A program made the translations under genes and the position numbers. Under the pieces are notes generated by a model, which was given only the letters and a program-made list of their open reading frames with translations, was not told the DNA's origin and did no database searches. From Prevotella sp. (lineage in GTDB: Bacteria; Bacteroidota; Bacteroidia; Bacteroidales; Bacteroidaceae), in NCBI GenBank assembly GCA_017471245.1, contig JAFUVB010000071.1, positions 1-46,292 of the forward strand: a DNA stretch of 46,292 nucleotides, in the 5' to 3' direction. Below, one piece after another: positions 7,380 to 15,347 of the stretch. Positions within the stretch are counted from its first letter, which is position 1. Every line of letters begins with the position of its first letter.

Positions 7380-7387
7380 TATCTTTG
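7380..7387 (+). promoter_or_regulatory. -7 element for the tail-protein/C10 peptidase operon
   Basis: TATCTTTG matches TAnnTTTG and lies 30 nt before the ATG at 7418. No TTTG is found 19-21 nt upstream, where AGTCTCAG occurs instead. A promoter without a -33 element next to a twin operator suggests dependence on an activator. Confidence 0.5.
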
Positions 7388-7417
7388 TCGAAACTAACAA
7401 TCATAAAAGACAAAGAT

Positions 7418-7876
7418 ATGAGAAAACTGTACACACTTCTATTCTTGGCTTGTTGTCTGAGTACGAGTGCTCAGAATGCCATAGTCATCTATCAGAAAGA
7501 CGGGAAAGTAGCCAACTTCGCCTTTTCGGAGAAACCCGTAGCAACGTATTCCGACAACCAACTGGTCATCACCACTGCCAAGACCTCTGTGCAATATCCT
7601 CTGTACCTGTTGCAGAAGATAGAATTTGTACTGTCGGGAACAACGTCTGTTGAGCAAGTGAAGAGCGATGCCAAGTTCCGTTTCACCGACGGCTCCCTGC
7701 ATATCACAGGCGGCAATCCGGGTTCACCGGTTTACATCTATAGTATGCATGGCATGTCGGAAGGTCAGTACCGCATCGATGATGCAGGCAATGCCGTAAT
7801 CTCCCTGCAGCGTCTGAGCAAGGGAATCTATATCGTCAAGACCAATCACTTCACCTTTAAGTTCACGAAACAATGA
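7418..7876 (+). CDS. Small exported protein: beta-domain plus T9SS-like C-terminal tail
   Basis: This 152-residue protein has a signal peptide (MRKLYTLLFLACCLSTSAQ), a beta-rich region (about 20-75; VIYQKDGKVANFAFSEKP, then YPLYLLQKIEF) and a C-terminal segment of about 80 residues resembling a Por-type sorting domain (PVYIYSMHGM, LSKGIYIVKTN, FKFTKQ). It aligns along its whole length with the protein at 28217-28678. The start at 7418 gives a clean signal peptide; an upstream in-frame TTG at 7385 lies in the promoter region. Its stop overlaps the C10 peptidase start (ATGA). Sorting domains direct cargo through the type IX system. Whether the protein is cargo, anchor or partner of the peptidase is unknown. 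The family resemblance is seen; the function is inferred. Confidence 0.82.
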   Translation: MRKLYTLLFLACCLSTSAQNAIVIYQKDGKVANFAFSEKPVATYSDNQLVITTAKTSVQYPLYLLQKIEFVLSGTTSVEQVKSDAKFRFTDGSLHITGGNPGSPVYIYSMHGMSEGQYRIDDAGNAVISLQRLSKGIYIVKTNHFTFKFTKQ

Positions 7877-10800
7877 AAAAGCTATTCTTATTCCTCGCCT
7901 TCTTCCTGTCAGCAGCAACGATGTTTGCTGACGATATTAGCGTGCAACAGGCACTTCAGATTGCCAGCCAGTTTGCGACAAATAAACCGACGACACAATC
8001 AAAGATGCGCAAGGTGGCAGCAGCGGTGCCCAATCCATCTCTTGCCTATGCGGTGAAATCGGACGTATCGGATAAAGATAATGTGTATGTCATCAACTAT
8101 GGTAATGACATGGGGTTTGTCGTTGTGTCGGGCGAAAGCGGCACTGGCGATGAAATTTTAGGATATTGTGACCATGGGGCGTTTGATTATGCGAACTGTC
8201 CGCCACAGATGAAGGAGGTACTCGACTTTTACTCCCTGTCTATTGACACGTTGAGGAAGAATCCTGAATTGGCAGCAAAGAGAAGAGTTGCTCAGACTTG
8301 GCCAAGTTCCATTGGCACGATCATCGTTGAGCCACTACTCACCACCCAGTGGAGTCAATGGGCACCTTATAATAACTTATGTCCAACAGGATGTCCAACA
8401 GGATGCGTACCTACCGCTGTCGCTCAGATTATGAAGTATTGGAGATGGCCTGATGTGACGCGTGAAAAAGTTTCAGGAGAAGATTTCTCAGGTCGGACTT
8501 ACGACTGGGATAACATGATAGATAATTATGAAACAACTTCGTATACAGGAGAACAGGCTGAAGCGGTAGCACACTTAATGGCAGATGTCGGTAAAGCCTT
8601 AGGTACAATGTATGCTCCAGAAGGGAGCGGTACGGGGACGGATTTTATGCCATTAGTCTATAATTTCAAGTACAATAGAGGCAATGCATATCATGAGAAT
8701 TTAGCAGAGGAGATGAAGGCTGAACTTAATCAAAGTCGGCCATTGTTGTATAGTGCTAGACAAATAGCTTATGAAAATGGACATGAACTCGTAGTCGATG
8801 GCTATACATCCAAAGACTATTTCCATTTCAACTATGGATGGGGTGGAAGTTATGATGGTTTTTACAAATATGCACCCCTCTACAATGTTGCGCCTTCTAT
8901 TATTACAGGAATATATCCGGAAGATACAGATATTATAAAATTGAATGATATCAAGTACATGTTATACAAAAACGGTACTGCTACTATTATAGGCTATTTC
9001 CCTGAAGGTATAAATGAAGACGATGATATTATGGTTTTAGTCAAAAGAGAAAACGGAGCCGTAGTAATTCCTTCCAATGTTGAGTACAACGGAAGAACCT
9101 ATAAGGTAACTCGTATTTGCCAACGTGCTTTCTATAATAAGGGACATTTCACTAAAATTACATTGGGCGACAACATTGAAGCCATTGATCACTTTGCCTT
9201 TATTAATAGTACCATCGATGAACTGGTGCTAAGCGACAAAATGGAGGTGGTGCCTGATGGAGCATTCGAAACAATAAAAATCAAGAAACTGACAATAGGC
9301 AAGAACATCAAGCGCATTGGTAAACGTGCATTTTACATGGGTCTGCTGTCGGAGGTTACAAGCAAGAGCCCTGCCTTCGAGGCTGACGACGAGGCATTCT
9401 ACATGACCAACCCCGACTGCGGCGAGTGGCTGGATTGTATCACATCCATTGGCTACCAGACCTTTGCTGGGGCAGGCTTCAGCAAAAGTCCTATTTTCAG
9501 CAACGTAGAAAAGATTGGTGCGCGTGCCTTCAACGGAGTTACCTTCCCTGAAGAAGTAGATGGGGCTGTTTCAGTCAGACAATTCCACATTAAGTCCAAA
9601 CTGAAATCAATAGACCCTAATGCCTTCTATAACACAAGGCTTAGCATCTTCAAGGTGGACGAGTCCAATCCTTATTTCTCTACTTCCAATTTTTCGCTCT
9701 TTGCTCGCTGCATGCTTTTCAATAAGAATGCCACAAGCCTCGTTCTTACAATAGATCCAGGCACTTCTATCGGAGAAGAGAATGGCTATATGACAGCCTT
9801 CCCTGAAACAGTGGTTAGACTGGAACCCTCTAGTATTTCTACCAGAAGCAAGAAGAACTATGTCAGTGTGACGATACCTAACACCGTCATCGATATGGAA
9901 GGAGCGTTCAAAGATTGCGAGTATGTGAACAAATTGACCTGTCTCGCTATTGTTCCCCCTGAAATCAGCGACTCTACTTTCAACGACAAGCTGATAGAAA
10001 GTTCTCCCCGGCTCTACGTTCCTGTGGGCACAGCAGAGCTTTATCGCAATGCCCCTGGCTGGAGGCGCTTTAAGAACATTGTTGCAGACCAAGCCTACAA
10101 CCCCGCTCCCCCACAAGGCCGCCAGTACCATATGGTGGTCAGCAGCATGGACGAGGAGAAGCAACAGCGCGTGAACATTCCCGTCAGCGAGATCAGGAGC
10201 ATGGAAGTGAGCGATGACGGCAGTCAGGTTATCATCAAGCGCAATGGCAAAGAAGACCTGACAACCTCTATCGCAGCCATTGACAGCATCGCATGGGTAC
10301 CCGGCTTCGTCTATGAGAATGCCGAAATCTTCGATATCAACGAGGACAACCTCACCGTTGAGGCGCAGAAATGCAAGATACGATTCGACCCGACAGTGAT
10401 TGACGGTGACGTGCAGCTCTGCGTTCGCAACTCGGTAATGGAAGGTGTGGTCGACGGTTTCGCCATCGACCTGAGCCTGTCGGACGACTCTCATGAATTG
10501 ACGGGAACGGTAGACATCACCATCCCTGTATCTGATACGAGCAAAAAATACAGTGCCGCCTACTACAATGAGGAGACGGGCGAGTGGGAACCCGTCTATC
10601 ACGAGTTTGACAAGACGGCAGGTACGTTCACCATCACTACCAACCACCTTTCGACGTATGGATTCTTCGAGATAGCCAACGAAATGCTCTCATACGCTAC
10701 CTTGACCCCTGCGGCGATAGATTTTATGGAGAGTCTTATACCAGAGCCATTGAACAAGATGGCAGGCAAATTGCTCGAAGTCATAGCCAGCGATGACCCT

Positions 10801-12588
10801 GAATGGGAGATGAGATGGCAGGCCACCAACGATATGGGACTGTGGCAGAGCATCGGTCTCGACGTGCTCTATAGTGCTGCCAACGGCACCTTGGAGTCGG
10901 TACTGGGATACAAGCCCTTTGCCGAGCAGATAGACGATGCCGTGGTGTCAATGGGCTACTTAGCCACTGCCATGAATGTGCTCAATGTGGCACGAGCCGA
11001 CCTGAAGGGGGACGACATCGGCGTGGCATCCAGTACGCTCAAGACCATCCTCGGCCATTATGGCGGCGTGGCAGGCCAGTTCATCGGTACAACAGCCTTT
11101 ACCGCATCAATGGCTACAGTAGCTGCTATCGGCATTGCCCTCGAAAAGTTTGGCACTATGGTGCAACAGCGAAAGATAGATCTCTATAACGAAGCCTATG
11201 AAATATACTACAGTCCAATAAGAAGCAAGGAAGTTGTTGCCGGCACCTCGAAATATGGCGACAAATGGTGTTACACATTGAAAGACTGGTTCGATCTCTT
11301 CTATAAAGCCTTCAGCAATCCCGATAAGACTCAAATCCAGGTTGACAGCTATGTTGAGACAGTAGTACGCGACTATTGCAACCGTTTCTGGGAAGACACC
11401 GATGCCCAGGCCATGTGTGTGGCTGAGGCAAAAGCCCATGGACTTACCTCTATGATGTATCCCGACGCTTACACCCGCAAGACCATCAGCGACGCATATT
11501 TTGCAGAACTGATGAACGGTAATTTGGTCAGCGTCATCCAGTCTGTCAGAAACCACGTGAAGGTAGATGCCTTCAATCGCTATTCAGCAGAGGCAAAGAG
11601 TCTGGCAAAGCTGATGAACACCCAGATAGGACTGCAGATTTTGGATAAGTCTGTCAAGGAAGGTGAGAAGTCGAAATATGCCGACCACACCATCCGCTTC
11701 ACCCTTATCCCCCGGTCGCTGTCAGACCCCGAGAATTTTGAGAAAACGATCAATGAGCAGGGTAGGTGCAAAATAGGCTATTTCACCCAGTATGCACTTA
11801 TCGTCCACGATATCCCCACCCGTCTGACGCTAATTGACCCCAATGGCAAGGAAGTGGCCGACTACCCCTTCAACATCTCTAACAAGAAGGGCAAGCAGAT
11901 TATTGAAATCGACCTATCTACTGGTGGCGTCGAGGTGGAGAATCCGCATCTGAAGGGACTGGAACTGGCATACGACCCTGCTGAGGTAGATGCCACATAC
12001 GACTGGTATGGCTATTTCGATGGGAAATACATGCGCGTGGGCGGCATTGGTATGCCCATACCACTCAACAACACTTTCAACAAGAGAGCCAACTTCCAGT
12101 TAGCAGTTGAGAAGTTGCTAAACCGGCATAACTTTATCACTGTTGATGCTTCGGGCAACTTCAAGATAGGTGACGACATCACCGGACAGTTTGAGAACAA
12201 TGGACTGGAGGGAACGGCCAAATTCGTCATCGACACCAACAACCAGTTTGTAGAGAAGACTAAGGAGCAGTTCATCAAGGACTTCAATAGTACTGGTCAG
12301 AAGGATGACATTCTAACCCTCTACAACCTTCTTAATGGCACCATCAACCATAAGATAGAGGGCGAGGTCAAGATTACGCGTGAGTCTGTCAATGCCAAAG
12401 AGTATGACGTCACCTACACTGGCAGTGGCACTTATTCGTTTGAGGCGGAAGTCGTTGACCGTGTAGATAACTACCAATACGAGGGATTATTAAAGGAGCA
12501 GAACCTTACGAGCGACGATTTCACCACTCGCAGTGTAGAACAAGAAGGCAAGGTAACTCTAAAATACTCCACCAAGATTACACCATAA
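7873..12588 (+). CDS. Large secreted C10 (streptopain-like) cysteine peptidase with leucine-rich repeats
   Basis: This 1571-residue protein has a signal peptide (about 1-19), an inhibitory Spi-type propeptide (to about 140) and a C10 catalytic domain with CPTGCPTGCVPTAVAQ (catalytic Cys near 178), GHELVVDGY (His near 304) and NYGWGG. BspA-like LRR_5 repeats follow (about 360-745), then a copy of the small beta-domain (about 755-815, ending IAAIDSIAWV). Last comes a region of about 750 residues I do not recognise, with a hydrophobic stretch (about 1070-1095). A 12-bp duplication (8380-8403) doubles the CPTG before the catalytic Cys. No C-terminal sorting domain is visible, unlike in the small protein coupled upstream. 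The gene breaks the expected argC-argD order. Peptidase class is firm; substrate unknown. Confidence 0.9.
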   Translation: MKKLFLFLAFFLSAATMFADDISVQQALQIASQFATNKPTTQSKMRKVAAAVPNPSLAYAVKSDVSDKDNVYVINYGNDMGFVVVSGESGTGDEILGYCDHGAFDYANCPPQMKEVLDFYSLSIDTLRKNPELAAKRRVAQTWPSSIGTIIVEPLLTTQWSQWAPYNNLCPTGCPTGCVPTAVAQIMKYWRWPDVTREKVSGEDFSGRTYDWDNMIDNYETTSYTGEQAEAVAHLMADVGKALGTMYAPEGSGTGTDFMPLVYNFKYNRGNAYHENLAEEMKAELNQSRPLLYSARQIAYENGHELVVDGYTSKDYFHFNYGWGGSYDGFYKYAPLYNVAPSIITGIYPEDTDIIKLNDIKYMLYKNGTATIIGYFPEGINEDDDIMVLVKRENGAVVIPSNVEYNGRTYKVTRICQRAFYNKGHFTKITLGDNIEAIDHFAFINSTIDELVLSDKMEVVPDGAFETIKIKKLTIGKNIKRIGKRAFYMGLLSEVTSKSPAFEADDEAFYMTNPDCGEWLDCITSIGYQTFAGAGFSKSPIFSNVEKIGARAFNGVTFPEEVDGAVSVRQFHIKSKLKSIDPNAFYNTRLSIFKVDESNPYFSTSNFSLFARCMLFNKNATSLVLTIDPGTSIGEENGYMTAFPETVVRLEPSSISTRSKKNYVSVTIPNTVIDMEGAFKDCEYVNKLTCLAIVPPEISDSTFNDKLIESSPRLYVPVGTAELYRNAPGWRRFKNIVADQAYNPAPPQGRQYHMVVSSMDEEKQQRVNIPVSEIRSMEVSDDGSQVIIKRNGKEDLTTSIAAIDSIAWVPGFVYENAEIFDINEDNLTVEAQKCKIRFDPTVIDGDVQLCVRNSVMEGVVDGFAIDLSLSDDSHELTGTVDITIPVSDTSKKYSAAYYNEETGEWEPVYHEFDKTAGTFTITTNHLSTYGFFEIANEMLSYATLTPAAIDFMESLIPEPLNKMAGKLLEVIASDDPEWEMRWQATNDMGLWQSIGLDVLYSAANGTLESVLGYKPFAEQIDDAVVSMGYLATAMNVLNVARADLKGDDIGVASSTLKTILGHYGGVAGQFIGTTAFTASMATVAAIGIALEKFGTMVQQRKIDLYNEAYEIYYSPIRSKEVVAGTSKYGDKWCYTLKDWFDLFYKAFSNPDKTQIQVDSYVETVVRDYCNRFWEDTDAQAMCVAEAKAHGLTSMMYPDAYTRKTISDAYFAELMNGNLVSVIQSVRNHVKVDAFNRYSAEAKSLAKLMNTQIGLQILDKSVKEGEKSKYADHTIRFTLIPRSLSDPENFEKTINEQGRCKIGYFTQYALIVHDIPTRLTLIDPNGKEVADYPFNISNKKGKQIIEIDLSTGGVEVENPHLKGLELAYDPAEVDATYDWYGYFDGKYMRVGGIGMPIPLNNTFNKRANFQLAVEKLLNRHNFITVDASGNFKIGDDITGQFENNGLEGTAKFVIDTNNQFVEKTKEQFIKDFNSTGQKDDILTLYNLLNGTINHKIEGEVKITRESVNAKEYDVTYTGSGTYSFEAEVVDRVDNYQYEGLLKEQNLTSDDFTTRSVEQEGKVTLKYSTKITP

Positions 12589-12597
12589 TATTCCTAA

Positions 12598-12667
12598 GTA
12601 GTCGGGGGGACAGGCGCTTAGTAGTCGGGGGGACAGGCACTTGGGGCAATACCCAGACGCCTGTCCC
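12598..12667 (+). terminator. Duplicated GC-rich repeat with terminator-like hairpin
   Basis: A 23-bp unit (AGTAGTCGGGGGGACAGGC plus four bases) is present twice in tandem (from about 12598). GCCTGTCCC at 12659-12667 can pair with GGGACAGGC in either copy (12607-12615 or 12630-12638) and is followed by TTCTTCT. It probably ends the peptidase transcript; the two alternative left arms give two mutually exclusive hairpins. Confidence 0.55.
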
Positions 12668-12695
12668 TTCTTCTGCCTTTAAAACTCGCCTCCGC

Positions 12696-12727
12696 GGGCA
12701 ATCCTCCGTCAATCTGGAGAATTGCCC
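12696..12727. other. Hairpin between the peptidase gene and argD
   Basis: GGGCAAT-C-CTCC and GGAG-A-ATTGCCC form a stem of about 11 bp around an 8-nt loop, without a following T run. It may be a processing or boundary element. The rest of the intergenic stretch 12589-12915 holds the repeat hairpin before it and the argD control region after it. Confidence 0.45.
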
Positions 12728-12805
12728 ATTAATATGTAGCTATTTTCAAAATTAAAACACAAACAAGACTTCCTGGCCGAACACACCTTTCAGGCACCAA
12801 GAACT

Positions 12806-12819
12806 TGCATATTTATGCA
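12806..12819 (+). promoter_or_regulatory. Putative ARG box upstream of argD
   Basis: TGCATATTTATGCA is a perfect 14-bp palindrome of the same TGCATA half site seen before argR. A further half site TTGCATAAATT lies at about 12865-12875, inside the argD promoter spacer. The motif shared by two arginine genes supports ArgR control. Confidence 0.6.
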
Positions 12820-12856
12820 CCAAAACCAACAGGAAAGAAAGAAAAAAGGCTTTTCC

Positions 12857-12888
12857 TTTGGCAAATTGCATAAATTACCGTAACTTTG
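12857..12888 (+). promoter_or_regulatory. argD promoter
   Basis: TTTG (12857-12860), a 20-nt spacer and TAACTTTG (12881-12888) match the consensus exactly. The spacer contains TTGCATAA, a half site of the proposed ARG box. argD therefore has its own regulated start despite being cut off from argC. Confidence 0.65.
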
Positions 12889-12915
12889 CATCCGATTAAA
12901 ATGTGAAGTAAGATT

Positions 12916-14058
12916 ATGAAGTTATTCGACGTATATCCTCTCTTCGATGTGAACATCGTCAAGGGCAAAGGCTGCAAGGTGTGGGACGAGAATGGCCAAG
13001 AGTATCTGGACCTGTATGGCGGACATGCCGTGATCAGCATCGGACACTCCCACCCTCATTATATTAATAAGGTGTCGGAGCAGGTCTCAAAGCTAGGATT
13101 CTACTCAAACTCCGTCATCAACAAACTGCAGGTGGAGTTGGCTGAGCGCTTAGGCAGGATCAGCGGCTACGACGACTATCAAATGTTCCTCATCAACAGC
13201 GGTGCCGAGGCGAACGAGAATGCCCTGAAGTTAGCCTCCTTTACCAACGACCGGACGAGGGTGCTCTCTTGTGAGAAGGCTTTCCACGGACGTACGTCAT
13301 TAGCCGTGGAGGTGACAAACAATCCAAAGATCATCGCCCCCATCAACGACAACGGTCATGTGACCTATCTGCCGATGAACGACCTGCCGGCGTGGGAGGC
13401 AGAACTGTCGAAGGGCGATGTCTGTGCCGTCATCCTGGAGTGCATCCAGGGTGTGGGTGGCATCAAACTCGCGACGAAGGAATTCGCCCAGGGGCTGGCT
13501 GCTGCCTGTAAAAAGTATGGCACCATCCTGATCTGCGACGAGATCCAGTGCGGCTACGGGCGAAGCGGAAAGTTCTTCGCCCATCAATGGCTCGACATCC
13601 GTCCTGACATCATCACCGTTGCAAAAGGCATTGCCAACGGTTTCCCCATGGGTGGCATGTTGATTTCTCCCGAGTTCAAACCTGTCTATGGCGAATTAGG
13701 AACCACATTCGGAGGCAACCATTTGGCATGCGCAGCTGCTTTGGCAGTGCTTGATGTGTTCGAAAGCGAGAATCTGATTGAAAATGCACAGGTCGTAGGC
13801 GACTATCTTCTCCATCAACTGATAGACCTTAAACAAAATGAAAGCGCTATTCAGGAAGTACGAGGTCGAGGACTGATGATAGGCATCGACCTCGCTGTTC
13901 CACACAGCACAGTAAGGCAGCCGCTCATCTACAACCAACATTGCTTTACTGGTTGTGCAGGCACAAATATTCTGAGACTGCTTCCGCCACTATGCCTCAC
14001 TCACGCGGATGCTGATCAGTTTATCTATCGCCTGAAACAAGTGCTTGCCACTATATAA
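12916..14058 (+). CDS. argD: N-acyl-ornithine aminotransferase
   Basis: This 380-residue class-III PLP aminotransferase converts N-acyl-glutamate semialdehyde to N-acyl-ornithine with glutamate. INSGAEANENALKLA (about 94-108), CDEIQCGYGRSG with the PLP-binding Asp near 208, and VAKGIANGFPMGG with the Schiff-base Lys near 237 are present. The ATG at 12916 lies 28 nt after the -7 element. Against RocD at 17963-19216 it is shorter, and it belongs to the biosynthetic strand with an ARG-box promoter, so I assign it to biosynthesis. N-succinylornithine is the likely intermediate given ArgF'. It converges with the catabolic operon. Confidence 0.93.
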   Translation: MKLFDVYPLFDVNIVKGKGCKVWDENGQEYLDLYGGHAVISIGHSHPHYINKVSEQVSKLGFYSNSVINKLQVELAERLGRISGYDDYQMFLINSGAEANENALKLASFTNDRTRVLSCEKAFHGRTSLAVEVTNNPKIIAPINDNGHVTYLPMNDLPAWEAELSKGDVCAVILECIQGVGGIKLATKEFAQGLAAACKKYGTILICDEIQCGYGRSGKFFAHQWLDIRPDIITVAKGIANGFPMGGMLISPEFKPVYGELGTTFGGNHLACAAALAVLDVFESENLIENAQVVGDYLLHQLIDLKQNESAIQEVRGRGLMIGIDLAVPHSTVRQPLIYNQHCFTGCAGTNILRLLPPLCLTHADADQFIYRLKQVLATI

Positions 14059-14067
14059 CATTCTGAC

Positions 14068-14111
14068 ATGCCCATTCTTCGCCATCAAAATCAATCACGA
14101 AGGATGGGCAT
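14068..14111. terminator. Bidirectional hairpin between argD and the deiminase gene
   Basis: ATGCCCATTCTTCG (14068-14081) pairs with CGAAGGATGGGCAT (14098-14111), with a single mismatch, around 16 nt. The right arm lies in the last codons of the deiminase gene (MPILRD), so the intergenic arm mirrors coding sequence. It lies between convergent transcripts and probably helps end both. No strong T run follows. Confidence 0.55.
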
Positions 14112-15347
14112 AGTCATACATCTGGCTCCTCCACCTGCTCTTGGTAATTCAGAACCAGGGAATGCTGCTACGAATTTTTCATAGCTGTTCATAATAGCCT
14201 TGCCACTAATGATATCCTCAGCGTTTAGCACAGAAAAGCCTGCTTTGTCGAGCGCATCGATTGTATATGTATTGCGCCGATAGCCCATTACCTGGCAATC
14301 ACCCAACGAGAAGAAATTTGCCCCGCTATGCCATTGTTCACGCAACTGAACCCACGAATCACTGCCACCGCAAATGACGGGCTGAATATCCCAGCCAAGT
14401 TTCTGGAGTCCTTTTAGTATATTTGGCACAGCATGGTAGCTGATTTTCCCGTTGGCGATACTGATGAGCGTTGTCTCCTTATTAGCAAAGATGCCCTCTT
14501 TCTTCAACATTGGTTCAAAGACCATGCAATAATGCTGACCAAGAAGAGTGAACACCATGTCAAGATGGATAAACGATTCTGGTTCCTGAGGCAACTCCTG
14601 CACTAAAATATTGAAGTGCTCGCGCTCCTTGGCAAAAGTCTGTGCCAGAAAATCAATACCTTTCGCATTGGTTCTGATACCTTCTCCCACACACAACAAG
14701 TCTGGTGATGCAACATGCACGTCGCCGCCTTCAGTACGGGCGAGATGGTTCCAAGATGCAGCATTGAGCAGCTCCACGCCAAAGAAATGACGGAAGATCG
14801 CCTCATAAATGAGAGATTCGCGCTCTCTCACTTCAAAACTCATGGAATTAATCAACACCCGGTTATAGATCGTAGACGAAGCGTCGCGCGTGAAGAAAAG
14901 ATTGTAGAGGGGCTTCAGCAAATAACGGTCGCTGGAGAACCCGTCCCAATGCTCTTTCTCATATCCCTCTATCAGAATCCTTGCCAACTGTGCACTGTCA
15001 AGCTCCATCAAATGGTCGAAAAGACCATTGATGACCTGTTGTTGCTGTGAGGTACGACGGTCATGGCGCAGGCTTTCGACAACAAGATGCTGCCTGATTT
15101 TTTCATCGTCGAGCAACGTCTTGAGTATCTCTTTCACATAATAGACATTCGTCCATCGTTCCAGCACGCCACTGAACAAGCCATACTCTCTGTCAACCGT
15201 AGGTTTGTCGAGAATATCACTATAGAGAGCTTGCGCCGCATTTTGCGGTGTCATTCGCTCTATCTCTATGCCAGGTCTTCGGAGCAGCACCGCCCTTAAG
15301 CGGCCTGTCTCCGAACTGACATTTACTTTACAAGGAACAATATCCAT
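14091..15347 (-). CDS. arcA: Arginine deiminase
   Basis: This 418-residue enzyme hydrolyses arginine to citrulline and ammonia. The guanidine-modifying signatures are present: LFFTRDASS, RTEGGDVHV, FIHLDMVFTLL with the catalytic His, and GGGARCMTMPI at the C-terminus with the catalytic Cys near residue 410. It is the last gene of a four-gene minus-strand operon and overlaps the P5C dehydrogenase stop by one base (TAATG). No carbamate kinase or catabolic carbamoyltransferase is nearby, so citrulline probably goes to the CtlX-like hydrolase, not to carbamoyl phosphate. Operon context points to use of arginine as a carbon or nitrogen source. Confidence 0.93.
   Translation of the reverse strand: MDIVPCKVNVSSETGRLRAVLLRRPGIEIERMTPQNAAQALYSDILDKPTVDREYGLFSGVLERWTNVYYVKEILKTLLDDEKIRQHLVVESLRHDRRTSQQQQVINGLFDHLMELDSAQLARILIEGYEKEHWDGFSSDRYLLKPLYNLFFTRDASSTIYNRVLINSMSFEVRERESLIYEAIFRHFFGVELLNAASWNHLARTEGGDVHVASPDLLCVGEGIRTNAKGIDFLAQTFAKEREHFNILVQELPQEPESFIHLDMVFTLLGQHYCMVFEPMLKKEGIFANKETTLISIANGKISYHAVPNILKGLQKLGWDIQPVICGGSDSWVQLREQWHSGANFFSLGDCQVMGYRRNTYTIDALDKAGFSVLNAEDIISGKAIMNSYEKFVAAFPGSELPRAGGGARCMTMPILRD

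Noticed and set aside
9607-10647. 346-residue open frame antisense to the C10 peptidase
   Set aside because: No recognisable domain, and it lies wholly within a clear gene; typical shadow frame of a moderately GC-rich gene.
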